The position numbers and the translations under genes were made by a program. From NCBI GenBank assembly GCA_910584785.1, contig CAJUDX010000078.1:1-13661 (forward strand): a stretch of 13,661 bases of DNA. Reading direction: 5' to 3'. Every line of letters starts with the position of its first letter. Positions within the stretch are counted from its first letter, which is position 1. Of the stretch, positions 8,058-13,661 are shown piece after piece. The DNA is from an uncultured Lachnospiraceae bacterium. GTDB taxonomy: Bacteria > Bacillota > Clostridia > Lachnospirales > Lachnospiraceae. The notes under the pieces were generated by a model. It searched no databases. It was not told where the DNA came from and saw only the letters and a program-made list of their open reading frames with translations.

Positions 8058-8150
8058 ACTACTCCTTTTCCTGCAGCCATTTGCCATCCTGTTTTGCCAT
8101 GTCTTCTTTATGATTTCCGGTTATCCGTTTTTTCACTCTCTTATTACACG
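8058..8150 (-). promoter_or_regulatory. ecfA1 leader with a possible 13-codon leader peptide
   Basis: The predicted leader is about 93 nt. It contains a short frame (ATG 8098-8100, TAG 8059-8061) encoding MAKQDGKWLQEKE, whose stop falls 1 nt before the ecfA1 ATG and which spans the ecfA1 Shine-Dalgarno site. Its own ribosome-binding signal is weak (AAGAAG). If translated, it could couple to or gate ecfA1 initiation. It may equally be chance. Confidence 0.2.
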
Positions 8151-8156
8151 TTTTCC

Positions 8157-8185
8157 ATTGTAGTAGATTCTCACCCTTTAGTCAA
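8157..8185 (-). promoter_or_regulatory. sigma-A promoter of the ecfA1 operon
   Basis: On the minus strand TTGACT (8180-8185) is spaced 17 bp from TACAAT (8157-8162), one mismatch in each hexamer. It begins directly after the U-tract of the upstream terminator. Terminator and promoter together separate the wall-protein pair from ecfA1-ecfA2-ecfT-truA and the J-like/TPR gene. Confidence 0.85.
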
Positions 8186-8187
8186 GA

Positions 8188-8253
8188 AAAAGGAAAAAGA
8201 AAGAGGAACCGCCAGGGCAATGGTTTAAAAACCTGCCCTTCAGCTGTTCCTCT
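8188..8253 (-). terminator. Strong intrinsic terminator after the wall-binding protein pair
   Basis: In the minus-strand RNA AGAGGAAC (8246-8253) pairs with GTTCCTCT (8202-8209). Inside it AGGGCA pairs with TGCCCT, and the tip GGTTT pairs with AAACC. A pyrimidine run rich in T (TTCTTTTTCC) follows at once. Three stacked stems plus a T-run make a textbook rho-independent terminator. Confidence 0.92.
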
Positions 8254-8310
8254 GCACCTTTCACTTTATTTACTTAATTTATGCTCATCATTTCAGACTT
8301 TTCCTGTCCC

Positions 8311-9390
8311 TTAATTGCCGCTTACCATCCGACCATCGCTTCCGATAATATAGATACCGTCAATCACCGTATTAACTGCCATGCTCCCATCGGGATTAAG
8401 GTAATACCACTCTCCCGGCGTTGGCTGAAGCCATCCTGTCTGCATCTGTCCGTCCTGATTAAAGTAATACCATACTCCCTGAACTTCCTTCCAGCCTGTC
8501 ACAAGGCTTCCCCAGTCATCCATAAAATACCAGATGCCGGTTGCTGCATCCTGAAACCATCCAACAACAGTAAAACCATGTTCATTAAAATAATACCACT
8601 TGCCCATAATCAGCAACCACTGTGAAACCGGTGAACTGCCATCAGCCAAACGGTACTTGCGTCCCTCCTGGTAATTCTGCCAGTTTCCGCCGATTTCTCC
8701 CAGTTCCTGGCTGTCCATGGTCAGCGAATCTTCCGAGGTCACATACTCTCCGGTGATAATATACTTTCTTTCTTCCACCGTTTTACCTTTCGCCCGAACC
8801 TCATAATAATAATCACCCTCCGACTTAATCTTGGAGCTGAGATCCACACTGGTCCCCTGTGTTTCAATGGTACTTACCCAGGTATCGTCCTGATAGATCC
8901 GAACCTCATACATAGTAGCATAGGGAACCTTTTTCCAGCTCGCCCTGGTTTTCTTCTCGTCGCTCCATCCGGCTTCCTCAGTTGTTCCCAATTTGACGGT
9001 CGGCATATAGCGGATGGAAACCTCCAAAACCGATGGATCTTCCTTATCCGCGGAAGCGCTGCGGAAATCTGCCCCGGTTACACTGCACTTATTGCTCTTA
9101 TAACTCTTTTCAAATTCCCTGTCCCCGGCAGCCGTAATCGTCAATGTGGCAAAAACTGCCTTTCCCGGCTTCCAGTCCTCCACCGGTTTGCTCCAACTAA
9201 TCTCTGAAATCTCACAGCTGGAAGGGGAAACCGAAATCTCCGGTTCATGGATCACACCCTCCTCCGTCGCTCCCTTTACCGAAATACTTAAATTACTGAT
9301 CGACACTGCTCCATAAGCGGTAAACGCTGCCCCCACAACGGCTAAACCTGCCATCAGCCCCACCAAAGTCTTTTTCCATCCAAATTTCAT
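8311..9390 (-). CDS. Secreted protein with choline-binding-type wall repeats (paralogue 2)
   Basis: The 359-residue protein starts with a signal peptide (MKFGWKKTLVGLMAGLAVVG, probable cleavage after AYG near residue 27). Residues 28-135 form a beta-rich region shared with the preceding gene; residues 140-205 look like a fibronectin type III-type fold (ASWKKVPYATMYEVRIY). From about 234 to the end are roughly six aromatic repeats of the GWxxxxGxWYYFNxDGxMxTG type, which bind teichoic-acid choline or other wall glycans. No hydrolase or peptidase motif is visible, so an amidase name would be unjustified. The start is the ATG at 9388-9390: GGAGG (9397-9401) gives 6 nt spacing there, but abuts the ATG at 9394-9396. 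It lies 60 bp after its paralogue and is followed by a strong terminator. Function unknown, presumably surface-attached. Confidence 0.88.
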   Translation of the reverse strand: MKFGWKKTLVGLMAGLAVVGAAFTAYGAVSISNLSISVKGATEEGVIHEPEISVSPSSCEISEISWSKPVEDWKPGKAVFATLTITAAGDREFEKSYKSNKCSVTGADFRSASADKEDPSVLEVSIRYMPTVKLGTTEEAGWSDEKKTRASWKKVPYATMYEVRIYQDDTWVSTIETQGTSVDLSSKIKSEGDYYYEVRAKGKTVEERKYIITGEYVTSEDSLTMDSQELGEIGGNWQNYQEGRKYRLADGSSPVSQWLLIMGKWYYFNEHGFTVVGWFQDAATGIWYFMDDWGSLVTGWKEVQGVWYYFNQDGQMQTGWLQPTPGEWYYLNPDGSMAVNTVIDGIYIIGSDGRMVSGN

Positions 9391-9396
9391 CTGCAT

Positions 9397-9401
9397 CCTC
9401 C
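9397..9401 (-). promoter_or_regulatory. Shine-Dalgarno site deciding the start of wall-binding paralogue 2
   Basis: GGAGG directly touches one ATG (9394-9396) and lies 6 nt before a second in-frame ATG (9388-9390). Only the second spacing supports initiation, so the protein loses two residues relative to the longest frame. Confidence 0.7.
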
Positions 9402-9450
9402 ATCTGTTTCACACCAGGAAACACCAGTTTATTTCCAAATCAAAATTCTA

Positions 9451-10680
9451 TTACTTGCGCCAAATCCCTTCCGCATCCAGATAAAAGCCATCCACCCAGG
9501 TATTCGCTGCCCGAATCCCTGTTCCGGGATAAAAATAGAACCAGTTCCCATCCACCGGATACCAGCCTTCCACCCGCGCACCGTCTTCATTCATATAATA
9601 AATATTTCCATCGGCAATCACCCAGTTCTTTTTCACCAGAATCCCTTCATAATCATCCGGTGTGGGATTCAGGTAGTAATATGCATTCCCGGCTCTTACC
9701 CAGCCTGTCAGCATCGCACCGCTCTCATCCAGATAATAGGTCTGACCATTTCTCACCTGCCAGCCTGTCAGCATCCATCCATTCAGGTCGAACAAATACC
9801 ACTTTCCGTTCCAGGAGAGCCACTCATCCTTCGGGCAGGTTCCGTCAGGATAACGAAAATACCATAAATTTCCGCTTTGAATCCAGCCAACATTCAAATT
9901 TCCACCCGATGGCGTGGTATCCGTTATCGAATTACTTCCATCAGATACATCCTCCTGCGGCAGGTAAATTTCATCTGAACTCACCCATTCGCTCTTCTTC
10001 CCATACTTCTCTTCATCTGCATTTCTGGGAATAACCCTGACTCTGAAGCTATAAGTTCCTGCTTTTGTCATATACGGGAAGAAATTATAGCCGTTTCCCG
10101 TCGTCTCTACCTTATGTACCTGGGTATTCCCCCGGTAAAGCGCCGCCTCAAACTGATGTGTGGTATCTGTATCCGAAGTCCTCCATCTGGCCCTTCCATA
10201 GCCTCCGCTGTTCCAGAACACCTCCTCTGGCGCCTCAAACTGTCCCTTTAGCGGGTTTAAATCCAAAGTTACCACCAGTTTCTTATTACTGATCGATGCC
10301 GACTTAAACACCCCGCCTGTAATCTTAACATTGCTGGAATGGTAGCCGCCCTTAAAGCGTCTCTCCTCATAGTCCACCGGTTCCAGCCAGACTTTCATCC
10401 GGGGCGTGTCCCCCACTTTCAGCTCCTTTGTCTTTGAAGTCACCCACTCTGCCTTCTCAATTCCATAATAATTGCTGGAAGAATATACATAAGCAACCCC
10501 TGAACTATCCTTGTCTCCAATCACAATTTCCGGCAGAGTTTCGCCCACTTCAATATCATTCATCCCCACCCGGAGATTAACTGAGCTAATTGTAGACGCT
10601 CCATACACTGCCGGCGCGGTAAAGCCCATCAAAAAGCTTATCACCAAAAGCCCGCTCAGGATTTTCCTGATCCTTATCAT
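9451..10680 (-). CDS. Secreted protein with choline-binding-type wall repeats (paralogue 1)
   Basis: The 409-residue protein has a signal peptide (MIRIRKILSGLLVISFLMGF, probable cleavage after VYG or YGA near 27-28). Residues 29-150 are a beta-rich domain whose layout (ISSVNLRVG, IEKAEWVTS, LKVGDTPRMKVWLEP, SNVKITGGVFKSASI) aligns with the next gene. Residues 158-217 resemble a fibronectin type III-type module. Residues 265-409 hold about seven wall-binding repeats such as WLSWNGKWYLFDLNGWMLTG. Catalytic motifs are absent. GGAGG lies upstream of the ATG, and the gene has its own promoter at 10792-10821. With its paralogue it forms a two-gene unit inserted between the alpha ribosomal operon and the ecf operon. 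It is probably a surface protein; ligand and partner are unknown. Confidence 0.88.
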   Translation of the reverse strand: MIRIRKILSGLLVISFLMGFTAPAVYGASTISSVNLRVGMNDIEVGETLPEIVIGDKDSSGVAYVYSSSNYYGIEKAEWVTSKTKELKVGDTPRMKVWLEPVDYEERRFKGGYHSSNVKITGGVFKSASISNKKLVVTLDLNPLKGQFEAPEEVFWNSGGYGRARWRTSDTDTTHQFEAALYRGNTQVHKVETTGNGYNFFPYMTKAGTYSFRVRVIPRNADEEKYGKKSEWVSSDEIYLPQEDVSDGSNSITDTTPSGGNLNVGWIQSGNLWYFRYPDGTCPKDEWLSWNGKWYLFDLNGWMLTGWQVRNGQTYYLDESGAMLTGWVRAGNAYYYLNPTPDDYEGILVKKNWVIADGNIYYMNEDGARVEGWYPVDGNWFYFYPGTGIRAANTWVDGFYLDAEGIWRK

Positions 10681-10785
10681 CTTCTCTCCTCCGTTCTATG
10701 CAAGTGTGCATTCATGCGCGGCAGCACAGAACAGGCTGCCCCTTGTAAGAATTGCACAATTAACAGTTATCTGGTTCCTTTGGTA
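10681..10785 (-). promoter_or_regulatory. Leader of the wall-binding protein pair, with hairpin and dyads
   Basis: About 105 nt separate the predicted start of transcription from the first wall-protein ATG. A hairpin pairs GGCAGC with GCTGCC across 9 nt (10720-10740). Two small dyads lie just inside the transcribed region: AATTG/CAATT across 2 nt (10750-10761) and TAAC/GTTA across 1 nt (10761-10769). The position suggests operator-like or RNA-level control, but no regulator can be named. Confidence 0.35.
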
Positions 10786-10791
10786 TACTAT

Positions 10792-10821
10792 ATTATAGTC
10801 AATAAACCAGGGAATCGTCAA
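10792..10821 (-). promoter_or_regulatory. sigma-A promoter of the wall-binding protein pair
   Basis: On the minus strand TTGACG (10816-10821) is 18 bp from a perfect TATAAT (10792-10797). Two further TTGAC copies flank it (10834-10839 and 10797-10802) but have no matching -10 element at the right distance. Confidence 0.75.
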
Positions 10822-10860
10822 CTTACAATATTCTGTCAATTCCTTACAGAGAACAAAAGG

Positions 10861-10923
10861 TTATCCCCATCCAGGCACTCGTGAACGCAAATCCTTTCAG
10901 GATGGGCGGACTTCGTCCGATAA
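10861..10923. repeat. 63-bp palindromic element folding into a three-way junction
   Basis: The ends TTATC (10861-10865) and GATAA (10919-10923) pair. Inside are two arms. The first is CCCATCC (10866-10872) with GGATGGG (10900-10906), capped by GCACT/AACGC across CGTG (10875-10888). The second is GGAC/GTCC across TTC (10908-10918). The helices abut with almost no unpaired bases at the junction. It lies between the rplQ terminator and the wall-protein promoter, outside both predicted transcripts. It could be a dispersed palindromic repeat, a small RNA gene or a chance fold. Strand is undetermined. Confidence 0.45.
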
Positions 10924-10934
10924 GGTATACTTAA

Positions 10935-10981
10935 GCCAAAAACTGCCCCACCACGCAGGGTAAGACAGTTTGATTCTTGGC
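10935..10981 (-). terminator. Probable intrinsic terminator of the alpha operon after rplQ
   Basis: In the minus-strand RNA AAACUG-UCUUACC pairs with GGUGGGG-CAGUUU across CUGCGU, a continuous 13-bp helix including some G-U pairs. Outer GCCAA and UUGGC can also pair. The U-run (CAGUUUUUGG) is short and partly in the stem, so termination may be partial. It starts 13 bp beyond the rplQ stop. Confidence 0.65.
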
Positions 10982-10994
10982 CTTTATTTTCTTC

Positions 10995-11531
10995 TTATAC
11001 TAATTCCAGCAATACTTCCATCGCTGCATCGCCCTTACGCGGCCCAATCTTTACAATTCTGGTATAGCCGCCATTGCGGGAAACATACTTTGGAGCAATC
11101 TCATCGAACAGTTTTGCCACAAGATCAACTTCCTTTGTATTTTTCTTCTTTCCAGCCGCTGCTGCCGGAACCTCAGTTACCCCGTAAAGCACCTTTAACA
11201 TCTGACGGCGGGCATGAAGGCGGGAAGGATTATCCTTCTTAATTTCCTTCTCTACTTCGTCAAAAACGGTTACTTTCTTGCCGTCTACGACTTCCTTTAC
11301 TCTCTTTCCGTCCTTGTCCTTGCGCGGAACCTTAGCCGTTACCTTTACGGTTTCATAGTTATCCTTCTCTTTTACTGCCATGGCAATTAAGCCCTCAGCA
11401 ACCTTGCGGATTTCCTTTGCTCTGGTTTCTGTGGTTCTGATCTTTCCATGGTAAAGTAAAGCTGTAACCTGGCTTCTGATTAATGCTTTTCTCTGGGAAG
11501 AAGTTCTTCCTAATTTTCTATATCCAGCCAT
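10995..11531 (-). CDS. rplQ: 50S ribosomal protein L17 with internal insertion
   Basis: L17 is a large-subunit protein near the peptide exit tunnel. MAGYRKLGRTSSQRKALIRS, the TTETRAKEIRKVAE block and the ending GGYTRIVKIGPRKGDAAMEVLLELV are diagnostic. At 178 residues it is about 55-60 longer than the Bacillus protein as I remember it. The extra material is a Lys/Asp/Glu/Val-rich stretch at about 53-101, placed just before LHARRQ, and a smaller Ala/Lys-rich one near 118-132. Such extended L17 is typical, as I recall, of Lachnospiraceae and relatives. The ATG (11529-11531) follows GGAGG with 8 nt spacing. A 218-bp structured gap separates it from rpoA. Confidence 0.97.
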   Translation of the reverse strand: MAGYRKLGRTSSQRKALIRSQVTALLYHGKIRTTETRAKEIRKVAEGLIAMAVKEKDNYETVKVTAKVPRKDKDGKRVKEVVDGKKVTVFDEVEKEIKKDNPSRLHARRQMLKVLYGVTEVPAAAAGKKKNTKEVDLVAKLFDEIAPKYVSRNGGYTRIVKIGPRKGDAAMEVLLELV

Positions 11532-11548
11532 AATTTATTCCTCCATTT

Positions 11549-11700
11549 CCTGTTTCAGGCATTTGTCTTATCTGGTAAAACGACCTGCCCTACATCGTTG
11601 TTCTCAACATGGAGAGGGCGCCGCGCCCTTTGGTCTTACCGGCGCCGTCTTCCAAACAGCTGAACTACCCGTCCACGCATCATTGGGCTTACTGGTCGGG
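11549..11700 (-). ncRNA. Candidate structured RNA element in the rpoA-rplQ intergenic region
   Basis: The minus-strand RNA can form several helices in order: CCCGACC/GGACGGG with one A-A mismatch (11694-11700 with 11668-11674); a closing helix GGUAA-GACC/GGUC-bulge-UUACC of 9 bp with a 3-nt bulge (11632-11640 with 11574-11585); within it AGGGCG/CGCCCU across CGG (11615-11629) and CAUGUUG/CAAC(G)AUG with an AGAA loop (11593-11611). Then CCUG/CAGG across AAA (11549-11559) lies just before the rplQ Shine-Dalgarno site. AGGGC (11587-11591) can alternatively pair with GCCCU (11615-11619), competing with the GC-rich hairpin. This resembles a ribosomal-protein leader or switch. No known class was recognised. 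Confidence 0.45.
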
Positions 11701-11749
11701 CAGATTTCTAACCTTTTTTGTTACTGTTCACACGTTCACGACAAAGGAT

Positions 11750-12709
11750 TTACTCGTCACTGGGATTTAACTGCAAACCCAGTTCTTTCAGCTTATTTAA
11801 CACCTCTTCCAAAGACTTGCGGCCTAAGTTGCGAACCTTCATCATATCCTCAGAAGTTCTGTTGCACAGTTCTTCCACAGTATTAATGCCTGCTCTCTTC
11901 AAGCAGTTATAGGAACGAACGGAAAGCTCCAGTTCATCAATATTCATCTCCAGAACTTTTTCCTTCTCGTTATCTTCCTTTTCCACCATAACCTCTGCGG
12001 TCTTGGCATTTTCCGAAAGATCGATAAACAGGTTCAAATGCTCACTTAATACCTTTGCTGCCAGGCTGACGGCCTCGTCAGGTGCCAGAGTACCGTTGGT
12101 GAATACATCCAAGGTCAGCTTATCATAGTCTGTAACCTGACCCACACGGGTATTCTCCACAATCATGTTTACGCGCTCAACCGGAGTGTAGATGGAATCC
12201 ACAGCAATTACGCCAATCGGAAGTTCCTCGCTTTTATTCTTGTCCGCGCTCACATAGCCCCTGCCCTTGGTGATGGTCAGCTCCATATAGAACTTGCTGT
12301 CCGCTCCGCCGCTTACGGTAGCGATGGTCTGGTCAGGATTCATAATTTCGATATCGGCGTCCGCCTGAATATCTGCACCGGTGATCACACCGTCCCCTTC
12401 AAATTCAATATAGGCAATCTTTGGTTCACTGGTATCGCTGCTGTTTTTTATGGATAAGCTTTTGATGTTCATAATGATTTCTGTTACATCCTCTTTTACG
12501 CCGGGAATGGAACTGAACTCATGCAGAACGCCGTCGATTTTCACCTGGCTGACTGCTGCACCCGGTAAGGAAGAAAGCATTATTCTCCTGAGGGAATTAC
12601 CCAAGGTGGTGCCATAGCCTCTTTCCAAGGGTTCAACTACAAACTTTCCGTACTTCTTATCTTCTGAAATTTCTGCAATTTCAATGTTTGGTTTTTCAAA
12701 ATCGAACAC
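11750..12709 (-). CDS. rpoA: DNA-directed RNA polymerase subunit alpha
   Basis: Alpha dimerises to nucleate RNA polymerase assembly, and its C-terminal domain binds UP-element DNA and activators. The 319-residue length is normal. The N-terminal domain shows the assembly block LERGYGTTLGNSLRRIMLSSLPGAAV (28-53). A charged linker (about 238-252) leads to the C-terminal domain, where Arg265 and Asn268 (VRSYNCL) and Gly296/Lys298 (NLGRKSLEE) match the DNA-contacting positions of the E. coli protein. The start is GTG (12707-12709), with AAAGGAGG 8 nt upstream. It follows rpsD by 39 bp, as usual in the alpha operon. Confidence 0.98.
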   Translation of the reverse strand: MFDFEKPNIEIAEISEDKKYGKFVVEPLERGYGTTLGNSLRRIMLSSLPGAAVSQVKIDGVLHEFSSIPGVKEDVTEIIMNIKSLSIKNSSDTSEPKIAYIEFEGDGVITGADIQADADIEIMNPDQTIATVSGGADSKFYMELTITKGRGYVSADKNKSEELPIGVIAVDSIYTPVERVNMIVENTRVGQVTDYDKLTLDVFTNGTLAPDEAVSLAAKVLSEHLNLFIDLSENAKTAEVMVEKEDNEKEKVLEMNIDELELSVRSYNCLKRAGINTVEELCNRTSEDMMKVRNLGRKSLEEVLNKLKELGLQLNPSDE

Positions 12710-12748
12710 GAATAGCCCCTCCTTTTAGGGTGAATCATCAAAGCTTAA

Positions 12749-13342
12749 TTATTTGGAGTACAACTCGACGATAAGCATCTCGTTTACCGGAACGTCAATC
12801 TCGTCCCTGGTTGGCATCTCCTTTACTACTCCTCTTAAATTCTCCTGTTCTGCCTCTAACCAGGCCGGAACCATGCGACCGCCGGTTACTTCCAGGATGT
12901 CCTTATAGCGCTGTGCGGACTTGCTTTTCTCGCGAACCTCAATCACATCGCCAGCCTTTACTAAATAAGAAGGAATATTGACACGCTTGCCATTCACTAA
13001 AATATGTTTGTGGTCAACGATCTGTCTTGCCTCTTTTCTGGTACGGGCAAAGCCTAAACGGTAAACCACGTTATCCAGTCTGGTTTCCAGTAAGATCATC
13101 AGGTTTGGACCCGCCATACCTTCCATCTTTGTTGCTTTTGCATAGTAGTTGCGGAAAGGCTTCTCCAGTACGCCGTAGATGAATTTTGCCTTCTGCTTTT
13201 CTCTCAGCTGTAAGCCGTACTCGCTTATCTTTCTGTTTGCTCTCTTTAACTCTCTGTTGGACTTTTTATCAATTCCTAAATAGATGGGGTCCAAACCTAA
13301 GGATCTACATCTTTTAAGAACAGGAACTCTATCAACTGCCAC
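12749..13342 (-). CDS. rpsD: 30S ribosomal protein S4
   Basis: S4 is a primary 16S rRNA-binding protein that nucleates small-subunit assembly; in many bacteria it also represses its own operon. The 197-residue product opens MAVDRVPVLKRCRSLGLDP and carries the S4 RNA-binding domain at about 87-150 (TRLDNVVYRLGFARTRKEA, then HKHILVNGKRVNIPSYLVKAGDVIEV). Only one Cys is present in the N-terminal region, so the four-Cys zinc site of some S4 proteins is absent. The start is GTG (13340-13342), with AGGAGG 9 nt upstream; this is the family's normal N-terminus. It follows rpsK after 22 bp. Confidence 0.98.
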   Translation of the reverse strand: MAVDRVPVLKRCRSLGLDPIYLGIDKKSNRELKRANRKISEYGLQLREKQKAKFIYGVLEKPFRNYYAKATKMEGMAGPNLMILLETRLDNVVYRLGFARTRKEARQIVDHKHILVNGKRVNIPSYLVKAGDVIEVREKSKSAQRYKDILEVTGGRMVPAWLEAEQENLRGVVKEMPTRDEIDVPVNEMLIVELYSK

Positions 13343-13364
13343 TTTTTCTTACCTCCTGATTCGA

Positions 13365-13661
13365 CTAGACTCTTCTGCGTTTTGGCGGACGGCATCCGTT
13401 ATGGGGAACTGGGGTTACGTCCTTGATGCTGGTTACTTCCAGACCACAGGCCTGCAATGCACGAATTGCTGCCTCACGTCCTGAACCCGGACCCTTTACC
13501 ATAACGTCTACGGATTTCAATCCATGGATAAGAGCTGCCTTAGTTGCAGTTTCTGCCGCCATCTGAGCCGCATATGGAGTAGATTTTCTTGAACCTCTAA
13601 ATCCCAGACCACCAGCACTTGCCCAAGATAATGCATTACCCTGTGCATCCGTCAATGTTAC
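13365..13661 (-). CDS. rpsK: 30S ribosomal protein S11 (5' end outside the window)
   Basis: S11 sits on the platform of the small subunit and touches the mRNA exit region. About 98 C-terminal residues are visible, from VTLTDAQGNALSWASAGGLG through GFRGSRKSTPYAAQ and VKGPGSGREAAIRALQ to the basic end NGCRPPKRRRV. The frame stays open to the window edge, so the roughly 30 missing N-terminal residues lie beyond it; a TTG near 13655 is an internal Leu codon, not a start. rpsD follows after 22 bp, consistent with the conserved alpha operon. Confidence 0.97.
   Translation of the reverse strand, partial: VTLTDAQGNALSWASAGGLGFRGSRKSTPYAAQMAAETATKAALIHGLKSVDVMVKGPGSGREAAIRALQACGLEVTSIKDVTPVPHNGCRPPKRRRV

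Noticed and set aside
8058..8087. A 10-residue longer N-terminus for EcfA1
   Set aside because: The segment encodes the Shine-Dalgarno of the downstream ATG and is not part of the family's usual start.
8311..10680. Naming the wall-repeat proteins N-acetylmuramoyl-alanine amidases
   Set aside because: Such names often spread through the shared repeats. Neither protein has an amidase, lysozyme or peptidase domain.
1060..10798. Many open frames on the plus strand opposite the minus-strand genes
   Set aside because: They lie antisense to well-supported genes, show no recognisable family, lack good ribosome-binding sites, and their composition mirrors the opposite coding strand.
10834..10839. 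A second promoter using the upstream TTGACA
   Set aside because: No TATAAT-like hexamer lies 16-19 bp downstream of it.
11657..11670. A GGGTAGTTCAGCTG stretch resembling a tRNA D-arm
   Set aside because: No T-arm GTTCRA motif, anticodon arm or acceptor stem could be found at tRNA spacing.

Overview
The window looks like chromosomal DNA of a Firmicute of the class Clostridia, most likely a Lachnospiraceae member. Three things suggest this: the gene order rpsK-rpsD-rpoA-rplQ, then ecfA1-ecfA2-ecfT-truA, then rplM-rpsI; a long L17 with a charged insertion; and secreted proteins ending in choline-binding-type wall repeats. Base composition is fairly balanced. This assignment rests on remembered family features, not on a search. 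Every supported gene is on the minus strand, so transcription runs from high to low coordinates.

Layout in transcription order. (1) 13661-10995 is the distal end of the alpha ribosomal operon: rpsK (5' end outside the window), rpsD, rpoA and rplQ. A 218-bp gap before rplQ can fold into a compact multi-helix RNA with two competing pairings. (2) 10994-10681 is non-coding. It holds a probable terminator for rplQ, a 63-bp element that folds into a three-way junction, a sigma-A-type promoter, and a leader with a hairpin and small dyads. (3) 10680-8311 holds two tandem paralogous secreted proteins with wall-binding repeats and no visible enzyme domain, ended by a strong terminator at 8188-8253. (4) A good promoter (8157-8185) drives ecfA1-ecfA2-ecfT, a shared energizing module for ECF vitamin/micronutrient transporters. 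The same run continues with a truA gene fused to a GNAT acetyltransferase-like region, then through an ATGA stop/start overlap into a large J-like/TPR protein. (5) A perfect-consensus promoter (964-992) drives rplM-rpsI.

Functionally, most of the window is ribosome, RNA polymerase and transporter housekeeping. The accessory content is the wall-binding pair inserted between the alpha and ecf operons, the TruA-GNAT fusion and the translationally coupled J-like/TPR gene. The best candidates for undescribed biology are the structured RNA between rpoA and rplQ, the three-way-junction element at 10861-10923, and the TruA-GNAT fusion coupled to a degenerate J-domain protein. No CRISPR array, insertion sequence, tRNA or rRNA was seen.
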